This document shows, in pieces, positions 29,153-39,908 of a DNA stretch of 64,000 nucleotides (position 1 is the stretch's first letter; each line of letters opens with the position of its first letter). The notes below the pieces were generated by a model. It had not been told where the DNA came from and searched no databases. It saw only the letters and a list, made by a program, of their open reading frames with translations. A program made the translations under genes and the position numbers. This DNA comes from Didymella arachidicola. Lineage: Eukaryota; Ascomycota; Dothideomycetes; Pleosporales; Didymellaceae. The stretch covers positions 1,116,001-1,180,000 of the forward strand of contig CM049998.1 in NCBI GenBank assembly GCA_016630955.3, in the 5' to 3' direction.

Positions 29153-29990
29153 CTACCTCCCCATCCACCCCCCATCAACAGTCACCACCTCACCACTCAC
29201 ATACGCACTCGCCGCACTCGCAAGAAACACCACCACGCCCTTGAAATCCTCGGGACTACCCCACCGCCCCGCAGGTATCCTACTCAGAATGCTCTCCGCG
29301 CGCTTCTCATCTTTGATAAGCGCCTCGTTCATATCCGTCGCGATGTAGCCGGGCGCAATCGCATTGACGCTGACGCCCTTGGCAGCCCACTCGTTGCTCA
29401 GCGCCTTGGTCAGCTGTCCAACGCCACCCTTAGACGCGGCGTACGCGGGCACTGTGATGCCGCCCTGGAAGGTGAGCAGGCTGGCGACGTTGATGATGCT
29501 GCCGCGTCTGTTGAGGGCGAGGTCGGCGGGCGAAGAGAGCATGTGTGCGCCGACGTCGCGGCAGAGTGTGAAGACGCTGGTGAGGTTTACTTGCAGCACG
29601 GCGTTCCAGTCGTTGTCGGGGAATTGGTGGGCGGGGTGTCGCTTTTGGATTCCGCCGCAGTTCAGCAGGATGTGAATTCTGTGGCCGTCGGCGAGGATTT
29701 TGGGGGTGAGCTCTGTTACGCTGGAGTTGGAAGAGAGATCTGCGGTGTAGATTGTGGCTTTGCGGCCGAGAGATTCGATGGCTTGTTTGGTCTGCTGGTT
29801 GGATTCGTCGCGCTGGGAGCTGTTAGACGTGGTTTGGTGGGATTAATGGGGTCTGGTGTACCTGGACAAGGAGGATATCTGCTCCTGCTTCCGCCAGGGC
29901 AATGGCCATAGATTGACCGATTCCTCGAGTGCCGCCTGTGACAAGGGCCGTCTGGCCCTCGAGCGAGTACAGTTGTTGTACGGTGGACAT
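29153..29990 (-). CDS. KduD-like short-chain dehydrogenase, candidate 5-keto-D-gluconate reductase
   Basis: Exons 29990..29862 and 29812..29153 with a 49-nt intron; 262 aa. The cofactor motif TGGTRGIGQSMAIALAEAGA is near residue 19, followed by LNCGGI (variant NNAG), catalytic Ser in INVASLLTFQGG and YAASK. The C-terminal half (NEWAAKGVSVNAIAPGYIAT, IPAGRWGSPEDF, VDGGWMGR) strongly resembles the KduD/gluconate 5-dehydrogenase group acting on keto-gluconates. In the known fungal D-glucuronate route an NADPH-dependent SDR reduces 5-keto-D-gluconate to D-gluconate, which fits. Divergent from the zinc dehydrogenase over 483 nt. Exact substrate inferred. Confidence 0.88.
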
Positions 29991-30473
29991 TGTGCTGTAA
30001 CCGGAGGAGTTGTGATCGGAATGACAACGTTGTGCGCGGGATTGCTTTGCGGGAGGAAATTAGGTACAGCGGAGTCTAAATCGAGCAGAAGTAAGAAGTA
30101 AAGAACGAGTATCGCCTGAGCGATTTTCAGAACACAAAAAGAGGCGGCCCTTGAATCCCAGCGCATTACGCTGCAAGCTTGGTCAACATTCGGAAGGGCC
30201 TCGGAACGCGACCCCACATTTCAAACGCCGACGCAAGACAATGATGCGGGACAGCAGATGCCGAAGTGGGAAGCTGTCTCCACGATCGAGTGTTTGGGCA
30301 AAGCTCGCCGCATGCGCGAAATAGTTTTCCGTGGGATGGCGAGGTGAATCTGGGCGTAGACTCTTCCTCTTTACTTTCCTCTTGCCATAACTGCTACTTC
30401 TCAGCTTTGCCAGCCGCAGTCAGCTCTTCATTGTAATATCTTTCAGAGAGCCACTCAGCACGACTACATCACA
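29991..30473. promoter_or_regulatory. Shared divergent promoter of the KduD-like SDR and zinc dehydrogenase
   Basis: 483 nt between two start codons. Single half-sites related to the cluster motif occur: TGCGGGACA at 30245-30253 and TGCGGGAGG at 30048-30056. No full palindrome seen. Confidence 0.45.
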
Positions 30474-31826
30474 ATGTGCGCAACACACAGCCAGACGGCG
30501 ACAGAGGGCAAGTCAGATGTCTCAGCCCAGCAGCAGATCCGGGCTTCTGTCCTGCACGGAGCGAAAGACCTGAGGATTGTAAGCGGCACTCACCAGAACC
30601 TGCTCGAAAGTGATAGCTAACGCGGCTTCAGGAATCGCGTTCGATCTTCCCTCCTGGCCCAACAGAACTCCAAGTCAGCATCCGTTCCACAGGTCTCTGC
30701 GGCTCAGACCTGCACTACTACAGACACAACCGCAATGGCGACATCATCGTGCAAGAGCCACTCTCGCTCGGCCACGAATCTGCCGGCATTGTTGTTAGTG
30801 TCGGCTCCGAGGTCAAGAACTTCAATGTTGGTGATAAAGTAGCGCTTGAGGTCGGCCAACCGTGCGAGCAGTGCGAGAGGTGCAAGGAGGGGCGATACAA
30901 CATTTGCAAGGCCATGAGATTTAGAAGTAGCGCGAAGAGCTTTCCACATGCACAGGGTACGCTGCAGGATAGGATCAACCACCCGGCGTCGTGGTGTCAC
31001 AAGTGAGTGCGAAACGAATGCTGTGATGGAAGCATGCTGACTGCTGTAGGCTACCTGAAGATATGTCGCTTGACCTTGGCGCGTTGTTGGAGCCATTGAG
31101 TGTAGCCATTCAAGCCGCGAAGAGAGCACAGCTGCAGGCTGGTGCGACAGTACTTGTCTTTGGCGCAGGTGCCGTCGGTCTGTTAGTCGCTGCGATGGCA
31201 AAGATCTCAGGTGCTGGTACTGTCGTCATTGCAGACATTGACCAAGGGCGAGTGGATTTCGCAGTGAAGAACAACTTCGCAGACCGAGCATTCACAGTGC
31301 CTTTGAAGCGCGGGAACACCATCGAGGAGCAACTCGAGATTGCCAAGGAGACCGCTGCAGCGATTGGAAAGACACCAAGAGGCAGCGCTGGCGAGGTCGG
31401 TGAGGTTGACGCTGTGTTTGAATGCACTGGTGTCCCGTCGTGCGTGCAAGCATCGATATACGTAAGCAGTCTTCATCGACGAGCTGCCCAGTCGCTAACA
31501 ATGGACAGGCCGCGCGACCGGGAGGCAAGATGCTACTGATCGGTATGGGAACCCCCATCCAGACACTGCCCATCTCGGCAGCTGCACTACGCGAAGTCGA
31601 CATTCTCGGCGTGTTCAGATATGCAAACACGTACCCAACTGGAATCGAGGTTGTGTCAAAGAAGGGCCCGGATTACCCCGACTTTTCGAAGCTTGTCACA
31701 CACAGATACAAAGGCCTGGAGGCCGCAGACGAGGCGTTCGAGATGGCTGGTAAGACAAAGGATGATAGTGGCAATCTCGTCATCAAGGTCGTGCTCGAGA
31801 CAGGCGAGGAGAAGCCGACTCTGTGA
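30474..31826 (+). CDS. Zinc-dependent sorbitol/L-idonate-type dehydrogenase
   Basis: Four exons: 30474..30578, 30632..31002, 31050..31461, 31509..31826; introns 47-53 nt; 401 aa. All joins keep frame. MDR signatures: GLCGSDLHYY (catalytic zinc Cys), GHESAGIVVSVGSEV (His and Glu), structural-zinc CEQCERCKEGRYNIC, LLEPLSVAIQAAKRAQ, cofactor loop FGAGAVGLL and ECTGVPSCVQASIY. It belongs to the sorbitol/xylitol/L-idonate dehydrogenase family that oxidises polyols or aldonates with NAD+. In this cluster L-idonate to 5-keto-D-gluconate is the most attractive reaction, handing product to the SDR next door; L-gulonate or xylitol are alternatives. Confidence 0.9.
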
Positions 31827-32559
31827 GCGTGTTGTAGTTGTAGATAGCTTTCGCTTTCGAGAGCCCGTTGCTGTAGATGCCTTGTTGATAGTGTGTAAAC
31901 AAAAGCAATGACGTATGTGGGGAAGACCTTGGCTCTCACATTAACCATCTTTGCGCTCTGCCGCAGGTGCAGCCCATGTGCACATGTTGTGCACGAGCGA
32001 CGGTCAGCCATCCCATCAGCCACCACAACATCACCACAATATCCAGTCACGGGCAGATCTGCCGATCAAGAATGTCAGTTCGACTCGCCTTCTTCGCTTC
32101 GCGGGGTCGGAGTGCTCGGTGCGGTGGAGTTTTGCGGGGTGAGCGTTCTCAAAGGAGAAGGTTTCCCCGTCCGGCCAGGTCCACAGACCCTCTAAGGCGC
32201 CGCAACTCCACATTTGCTCCACATTTTCTCAGGGCACCCGGCGCGTCGAGACTTGCAAGAAGCCGGAGAAGCCACCGAGGTGAGTGCTGTGCCCGACGCA
32301 AGCACAGGTTCGGGTTCTTGAACGCGTCGTGTGCGACGCGAGAGGGTTGTTCTGAGGCCGGATGGCGTAGCATCGTAGACGCTAGGAGCCATGGCAAGGG
32401 AGATGAAGAAGCCGGGGCGATGTTCTCGCTCTCGGACTCGCGTCTCGCTGGAGACATAACTTGGTCGACACTCGCTCTCTGCAGTCAGCATCGCATCTCT
32501 CTGTCCTCACATCTCCCCCTTTCCCTTCCCTTCCCCCAGTCACATACTTCACATTCACA
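31827..32559. promoter_or_regulatory. Promoter region of the Gfo/Idh/MocA gene
   Basis: No gene seen. TGCGGGG (32133-32139) and GCGGGG (32101-32106) again resemble the cluster half-site. A pyrimidine-rich tract (about 32512-32540) precedes the start, typical of fungal core promoters. Confidence 0.4.
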
Positions 32560-33716
32560 ATGGTCGAGCTACGCAGACTCAAGGTCGCCTGCTCCGGGCT
32601 GGGCCGCATGGGCGCCCGCCACGCCCTCCACTTCCTGCACCGCACACCCAAGGCTGAGCTCGTGGCCGCCTTCACGCCAGACCCAAAGGAGGCAGCATGG
32701 GCAAAGGAGCATCTCGAGCCGTTTGGCGTCAAGACATACAGCGACTTCGACCAGATGCTGAGGCACGAGGGGCTGGAGGCGGTTGTTGTCGCAACCGTCA
32801 CCACGGCACACGCTGAGCAGTCGATCAAGGCCATCAAGGCCGGCAAGCACGTCCTGTGCGAGAAGCCGTTCAGCACCAAGCTCGAAGTGGCAAGTGCTCT
32901 CCATTGCGGCTTCCTCAACAGCACCGTTGGACTAACACCGCGCAGTGTCAGGAGCTCCTCCAGACGGCCGCCGCCCACCCGCACGTCAAGCTCATGTGCG
33001 GCTTCTCGCGCCGCTTCGATGCCTCGTACCGCAACGCCTACGCCCTCGTCAAGTCCGGCGACGTCGGCCGGCCCTCCATCCTCCGCTCCCAGACGTGCGA
33101 CAAGTACGATCCCTCGGGCTTCTTCGTCGAGTACGCAAAGTTCTCCGGCGGCATCTTCGTCGACTGCAACATCCACGACATCGACCTGGCCCTGTGGTAT
33201 TTCAGTGCCGACTCCAACGGCAAGAACCTGCCCAAGGTCAAGTCCGTCGTCGCCTTTGGCATCACAGCCCTCGAGCCTAACCTCGCCAAGTACGGCGATG
33301 TCGACAACGGCGTTGGCATCGTCGAGTTCTACGACGGCCAGATTGCGTACTTCTACAGCTCGCGCATGAACGCACCGGGCCAGCACGACATGACGGAGAT
33401 CATTGGCACAAAGGGCAAGCTCGCCGTCAACTCGAACCCCATGACCGACCTCATGGAAGCACACCTGCCCAACGGCGTCCAGCGCGCCATCCCCCAGAAC
33501 TACTATGAGCGCTTCGAGCAGGCTTTCGTTACCGAAGCTAACGAGTTCACAGACGCCGTGCTCAACAACACGGACGTCCCTGTCGATATTCAGAGCTCGT
33601 ACCAGGCTGTCAGGATCGGCGTCGCGCTGCAGGAGAGTCTGAGGAGCCAGAAGAAGATCTGGTTCGACCGCAGCGGCAACCAGACCGACGAGCCTCAGAC
33701 CAAGAGCAAGTTGTAG
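32560..33716 (+). CDS. Gfo/Idh/MocA oxidoreductase (inositol dehydrogenase-like)
   Basis: Exons 32560..32889 and 32946..33716; 366 aa. The 56-nt intron appears to use a GC donor (GTG|GCAAGT, acceptor CGCAG); a GT donor three bases earlier is possible but weak. The N-terminal Rossmann motif is CSGLGRMGARHALHFL, followed by VVVATVTTAHAEQSIKAIKA and the family signature HVLCEKPFS (Lys of EKP). The C-terminal domain has FVDCNIHDIDLALWYF, whose Asp and His fit the catalytic DxxxH arrangement. Relatives oxidise myo- or scyllo-inositol or reduce keto-sugars with NAD(P). Beside MIOX it could feed inositol isomers into the pathway or act on keto-gulonate. Family firm, substrate open. Confidence 0.88.
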
Positions 33717-34084
33717 ATGAAAAGTTTTTAGCGAGCAAGCAAGCGTTTAACAGTAGATGGATCCGATAGACTAGAGTCATGGGACCCAGAATTACACCTT
33801 TTTCTATCAGGCCGCGTAGACGTGATTGAGACTAAGCTGATCGAGCTAAAAATGAAGACTTTCGAGCAATATGTGCGTAGACATTCGATTGGTCATGTGA
33901 AGGAGCGATAGTGCGCCTGCGAGGAAGACAATGACCCTTAGCTAGGATTCAGCATCGTTCCTCTGACCAAGCAACCTTTCTTCGAAAAGAAGATAGGCAG
34001 CAATTCCCCTTACCACCGTCACTACCCCCTAGTCTCGCATCTCAGCGTCAGCAACCCCCCACTGACCCAATCGCCTTCGACGCA
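33717..34084. other. Convergent 3' spacer
   Basis: Between the convergent 3' ends of the Gfo/Idh/MocA and GMC genes. No feature supported. Confidence 0.5.
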
Positions 34085-36179
34085 TCACACCTCACCGCCC
34101 CCCACACCATTCGTCCTCCTTCCCCCCTCCCCCTTAATAATCCCCGCCCCCTTCTCCGCAACCGCATACACCAAACTCACAATATTCCCCTGCACATGCA
34201 GCGGAAACACACTCGCATCACACACCCTTACATTCTTCGTCCCCCATACCCTCAACTCCTTATCAACCACGCCCCCCTTCTCCCTCGGCAACATCGCACA
34301 CGTCCCCACAGGATGATACTCGGTCACCGAATTCGCCCTCACAAACGCCTTCGCCTCGTCCAGCGTCCGCGGCATCGTGGCCCCGCCGCCGAACACAGGG
34401 TCCCCCGCGGAGTCGCGCCGCAGGGCTGACGCAAGCGGCTCAATGGACGTAAAGCTCAGCGTGTGCAGCAGCGCGCGCGCCATGAGATCCAGGTCCAGCG
34501 GGTGCGAAAAGTACGCTGGGTCGATGGCGGGGTGCGACGCGGGGTCCACGGTGGTAATGTGGCAGCTGCCCCTGCTGAAAGACCGCGTGGAGCACGCGCC
34601 GAGGACCATCCACATTCCCGGTTCGTCGCTGGGGAAGAGTTTGGATGGGGTGGCGACGTGGGCGAGGTTGGCGCCCGTGGGGAGGCCGACGATTTGGCAG
34701 ACTGCTTCTTTGGGGTTGAGGAGCTGGCGTGCGAGGAGGGCGTCGCGGCCTGCGGGGTCGGCGGTGGGGTTTTGTTTCTGGTGCGCGGCGAGGAGGGAGT
34801 GGATGTGGGATTCTGGGTTGGGGAGGTCGGGCTGGATTTTCTCGAGGGAGGCGAAGCCCGTGGTTGTTGGTGCGCCGACGAAGGGGCCGGCTTTGTGCTC
34901 CATGTAGGCTTGGAGCGCTTGTTGCATGAGTTCTGGGTTGCGGACGAGGGCTTCGGCCGAGGGGACTTCGTCGATGGTGCCCTGGGAGTGTCAGTTTTTC
35001 TTTCTGAAGCGACAGCGGGCTGACTCACGATGACGGCGCCTGTCGCGGTGTGGTCGTTGAGGTTCTCGCCGACACCAGGTAAGTCGACAACGACCTCGAC
35101 ACCAGCTTTCTCCAGCACAGCACGTGAGCCGATGCCGGACAGCTCCAGGATCTGCGGTGAATTGACCGCGCCACCGCTCACGATGACCTCTCGCCTGGCC
35201 TTGACTGTGTGCGTCGTGCCATCGACGATGAACTGAACACCCGTGGCCCTGACCTCCTCTCCATCCTTCTCGAGGTCAATCTTCGACACCAACGCATGAA
35301 GCTGGAGCGCCAAGTTGGGACGATGTGCATTGGGCTCATAGTACTCTCTCGCAGCATAGCTGCGTCGATTGTGTCGAGGATCAATGGTGTTGAGCTGATT
35401 GAACCCCCCAATAGCACTGCCAGTCCTCGGATCCTTTGCTTCGCTATAACCCGCATTGCGCACCGTCTTGGGCCAGATATCCTGCATGGGCGCGATATCG
35501 GTCTCCGCAAAGCTGATCTGCGTCTGTTAACCCACATCCTCCCTTTCACCCCTCCGGACTTACATGGATCGGCCCATCTGTACCTCTCAGCTCCTTATCC
35601 AGATACGTGTTTCCCAGCCCCTTCCCCAACGTCTCGCTCGCGGGGTGGTACGTCTCAAACTTCTTGTAAAACGGCAAGATGCCTTCCCAATCCCACCCCG
35701 GATTCCCCAGCTCAGCCCAATTATCCAGATCCTGCCGCGACGCCATACTAAACATGTTGAAATTAATCGCCGAGCTCCCACCAAGCACCTTCCCGCGCGC
35801 CCAGCCGTGGACGCTACCAGCCGTGCCTTCCTGTTCGACGCGTTAGTGCTGTCAATCATGAGGCTGCGCAGTGGTCTTTGGGCATCCTCTCGCTCCACGT
35901 ACCTGCGGCACCGTCTTGTAATCCCAATCATACTGTTCCTTCCCCCAGAGCTGGGTAAACAGATTCGGCGCATCGATCAGCACATCATCCAGGCCATTGC
36001 CGCCCGCTTCCAGGACCGCAACGCTGACATGCGGATCCTCTGACAACCGCGCGGCGAGGACGAGGCCTGCGGTGCCGCCGCCGACGATGATGTAGTCTGG
36101 GATGCGTTAGCTGTGTTGTGGCCGTTGGACGGCAGGGAAATGTACCGTAGGTTTTGCTTGTGAAGTCTTGGACGGTCAT
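34085..36179 (-). CDS. GMC-family FAD oxidoreductase, intracellular
   Basis: Five exons: 36179..36146, 36096..35903, 35830..35564, 35517..35029, 34981..34085; introns 46-72 nt; 626 aa. All joins are phase-consistent. The dinucleotide motif DYIIVGGGTAGLVLAARLSE starts at residue 12 and LEAGG ends the first beta-alpha-beta. GMC signature 1 is GWARGKVLGGSSAINFNMF; signature 2 is GGAVNSPQILELSGIG. Active-site His lies in EYHPVGTCAML, with the second site in LHVQGNIVSLVYAVAEKGAG. No signal peptide, so unlike secreted aryl-alcohol or glucose oxidases it should act inside the cell, like choline-dehydrogenase-type members. Its place beside MIOX suggests an alcohol or aldonate substrate such as L-gulonate (hypothesis). 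Confidence 0.9.
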
Positions 36180-37321
36180 GGTGGCTGCTGAGCTGCAGAA
36201 AGGTACGCTCGGGGACGCCGCGCTTTATACGCTCCCACTATCTGTCGCCATGTGAACACGTCCCCAGCCCTCGTCAGCGCTATCTCGCGCTGCATGCTCA
36301 GCGGGGTCCAGTCGCAAGTGCTGATGGTCCAATCAAGCGAGCAGCACGCCGCTTCTCGAAGCAGAGAATGGTCCCTTGTCGTGTAGTGAGCATTTGGCGT
36401 CTTCCTTCAGTTCAGCTGGCAGCTAGACTGCGGGGAACTGCCCCGCGGGTACCAAGGGCTGCGGTCGCTAGCGATTACATGCAGGGCCGTGCAGGGAACT
36501 AGCCTTTTATTTGGTGTTTAACAGCTTGGCAATGCCACCGAGTAAGACGTCTAAATGATGACGCGGGATGTTTCTGGAGGTGATAAGCGAGACTTCAACT
36601 CTCCATGGGTGCTTAGAAGTGGGTGGAAATGACTTTGATTGAAACAACGTATTTAACATTTTACAGCTTGAGCATTACCGGTGCTCTTTCTTGGGCTTAT
36701 TCTTTGAGGATAAGCGTCCAAGTGTGCCATTATCATCCATCCTTCCCATCGCGCACACCAGCAAGTAGGAATGCCAAGCGGATACCAAGCGATCGCTTTT
36801 GGAGATATGTGTCGAGAGATAATCGGAGAATGTCCAAGATGAGAGCTGCTACTGAGAACACGATGGCACAGTCTAGTCGTAGTGAAGTAGCTTCGTGTTC
36901 TGACGAACGGCAATGAATAGTCGAGCATCGTAATTGGGAGCATCGTCAAAGCATCGCAGATCGCAGTCTCAAACGTACTGAGCATCCGAAAGCAGGCATA
37001 GGACAAGCGAGATGTAGCATACGCAGACTAGGCGACGAAAGCCGTTGAAAGATCCGACGAAGGCAGCGAGGTCAAGCAGTCCATATACGAGGGTCGAAGT
37101 CGGCGAGAGCATCGTACAAGCATCGCATCGCAGTGCAAGTCATCGGCGATTAGAGCGGTATCGTAGTCCGCATGTCAAGTAAGGTCGAGAAGAAATCCAG
37201 AAGGTCGGGTATAATCATGCCACACAAAGCAGTCCAAGCAGCGGTCATGCAAGCAAGCATATAGCAGCGGCATCGGGCAGCGGTCTCAGCATCATGTGCA
37301 GGATCACGAACGAGATGCAGC
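36180..37321. other. Intergenic (GMC promoter and 3' flank of the KH gene)
   Basis: About 1.1 kb without a supported gene. The part next to the GMC start carries a GC-box inverted repeat. The part at 36920-37300 is full of short AGCATCG/GCATCGC repeats, loosely spaced, probably 3' flank of the KH-domain gene. Small ORFs on both strands look accidental. Confidence 0.5.
36430..36446. promoter_or_regulatory. GC-box inverted repeat C upstream of the GMC gene
   Basis: GCGGGG (36430-36435) faces CCCCGC (36441-36446) across AACTG, about 250 nt upstream of the GMC start. It shares the TGCCCCGC core with elements A and B in the MIOX/AKR promoter. Confidence 0.4.
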
Positions 37322-39195
37322 CTAGGCGCCAGGCGGGCCAGGAGGTGCACCTCCTTGCTGCTGCTGTTGAGCAAACGATGCATACCACATCGCCAGATAG
37401 TTCTGGTAGCCACCGTAGATGGCATAGGGATCAGCTGCGCCACCGGCGGCCGGGGGAGCGCCTGCTGCAGGCGCAGGAGGCTGGCCCGGGGGAGGCTGTC
37501 CATAGGACTGCTGAGGCTGTTGCTGTTGTGAGTAGTTATTATCCTGACCACCATTGTCACGCCGCCTGCTATTATTCTTCTCGCGCTACAAGTAGTCAGC
37601 ACTGGTTCAGGGGAAAATTTGAATGAGACCTACCACTTGGTCGACCTTGTCCCAGATAGCTTGCTTGGCATCGTCAATGGCTTGACGTGATCCAACGAGG
37701 CCAATCTCACGCTCGATGTCAGCGCCCGAGGCTTGCGAGACGTTGATCTTGCAACCAGTCTCGGACTGCATCTGTTTGATAGTCTCACCACCTAGACAGG
37801 ATCAGCACGAGTCCTGGATATCACCAAAAGACAATCTCACCTTTGCCAATGATCATGCCAACAGCGTCAGAAGGAACCATGATGCTGTCGTTAATCTTGT
37901 TGCCACCGGCGGCAGCGCCGCCGCCATATGGGTCGAAGTCACGCCTCTGGTTCTGCTGTTGATGCTGTGGCTGTTGATGGCCGCCGGCATCCGTCTGCTT
38001 GGTGTCACTGTCGACAATCTCCATGATCAGCTCCTTAGCATGCGCAGCAGCAGCGGGGCTTCCAATGAGGTTCACAGGGCGAAGGCCGTTCACGCTCTTG
38101 TTCTCACCGACAATGTTGACATGGCAGCCACTGCGCTCTTGCAAGTCACGGATGGTCTCGCCGCCACGACCGATAATAAGACCAACAGTTCGGTCAGGAA
38201 CCATGATCTGAGATGACTGTTCACCTTCACGAAGTGCGGGCTGTTGGCTCGTTGCCTTCTGGGGAGCACGAGCGTTGCGACCAGTCTCACGAGCAGGATT
38301 GCCGCCGTTCTCCTCAATAATGCGGTTGATCTCACGCTTGGCGCTGATACGAGCACCAGGAGGTCCTGTGATGCGGCACTGGCGCTGGGGCCCGGCCTCA
38401 GGACCGTTGATGAACTGAATCCTTGTGCCAGACTCCTGTTCAATGCGACGAAGACTCTCACCTTGCCTTCCTATGACGAGACCAACGAGCGAAGAATCAA
38501 TGAGAATCACCTCAGAGTTATCATTGGGGGGACTGGCACGGTCATGTCCGCCGTACTGCTGACGGGGAGGGGAGAAAGTGTTGCGCCTAGAGGGAGAATG
38601 AGAGCGCTCACGACCATAGCCGCCTGGTGCGCCGCGACGCTCATCACGGCGCTCATCTCGGTAGGGGTTGTAGCTATCACGGGGGTTGTCTCGACGCTGG
38701 GGGGACCTCGAGCGAGATCGCGAACGTCGGTAAGGGCGGCCGCTCAGTCGCGGGTCTTCCTGATGCGCTGGCATAGCGTAAGTCTGTGGCGGTCCACCCA
38801 TGCCGGGCCACTGTTGGTCCATACCTGGACGCGCATCGAATGCAAGACCCTTCTGTGCTGCGAAGCCACGCGCTTTCGCGAGCGCGTCCTGGATACTGAC
38901 TGAGCCAGAGTTGATGGGCTTGATTGCGCTTAGATCGAGGCTACCGGAGGTGGTAGGTTGCGGGAAGTTGAAGCCGGGTATCTGGGGCGGCGTCGCAGTG
39001 GGCATGGCGCTAGGGTATCCCGCAGGCATGCCGGGAGGCGGGGGCTGATGAGGAGGGTGTTGCTGCGGTGTCTGTGAGGGGGTAGAGCCCGGGCGACCAG
39101 CTGCTGATGCGTTGTTAGGTCGCGCGTGTCAGGCGTGTCAAAGTCTGCTTACCAAGAGCTGCCAGGATGGCGTTCAGGTCGGGAGGTGCGGCCAT
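37322..39195 (-). CDS. Triple-KH-domain RNA-binding protein (FUBP/KSRP-like)
   Basis: Exons 39195..39153, 39100..37841, 37791..37634, 37585..37322; introns 48-52 nt; 574 aa. Residues 1-130 are Pro/Gln-rich. An RS-type run RRSRSRSRSPQRR lies near 138-150. KH1 is at about 210-278 with GRQG in LVIGRQGESLRRIE, KH2 about 321-388 with GRGG in IIGRGGETIRDLQ, and KH3 about 428-495 with GKGG in IIGKGGETIKQMQ, the last completed only after splicing. The C-terminus is Gln/Pro-rich with DPYAIYGGYQNYLAMWYASF, like the Tyr-rich tail motifs of FUBP proteins. Likely binds single-stranded RNA or DNA in splicing or mRNA control. Intron 1 has a tandem CAGCAG acceptor. Confidence 0.9.
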
Positions 39196-39908
39196 GGTGT
39201 CAGAAAGTAGGTCGCAGAACCGTGGTACAGATGAAGGATTGGTCGCGAATACTTCAAAAGTAATCTGAAAAGAGCGTGTCACTGCGATGGACTTGGCTGC
39301 GCAGTGGTGGGTGTCGTGTTGCGATCGAGGTTGCTGGCGGGAAGAGAAAGAGTCGAGGCTGGTGCGCCTAACCGAATTAACGCGCTTGGCGCGTGCGCCT
39401 TCCTTCACCTGCCGCCGCCGAGTTCAGAGCAGTAGGAACTTACTATTGAGGGCGAGAAGAAGGGTGTTATTTGGGAGCAATTATATTATGATTGACCTGA
39501 ATGCGCTGCATTGATATGCTAAGACTATGACTGTAGTGGTAAACCCCAACGACTTATGAGGATGTCCCTTGTATCCAGCTGTCCAAGACCAGTCCGCCAT
39601 ACACACGCACACTATCCAGAAAGCGAACGATAGCTAAAACAGAGAATTCCAGCACAGGTTGCGTGACGCACTCGTGGGTATACATGAGATGCGAACCAAT
39701 CGTGATTGAGCTGCCGAAGCATGTGATGGGAAAAGAGACGCCAGCTCTCAGGAGTCCTGGCGACTGTGACGAATATGAACACGGTGAATCGAATTAGTGC
39801 GCGTCCGACGCGATGAGGTAGGTCGCAGATAGATTTGATGGCGCCGATGTGCTAGATGCAAGTCAACCCAAACGCCTGCAATGACAAGACACGACCCAGA
39901 AGCTGAGG
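39196..39908. other. Intergenic
   Basis: Promoter side of the KH gene and 3' flank of the RabGAP gene. No supported ORF. Confidence 0.5.

Noticed and set aside
28922..29911. 329-aa plus-strand ORF
   Set aside because: Antisense shadow of the KduD-like SDR, whose minus-strand frame has family motifs and a phase-correct intron.
32382..33464. 360-aa minus-strand ORF
   Set aside because: Antisense of the Gfo/Idh/MocA gene; spans its intron with no motifs.
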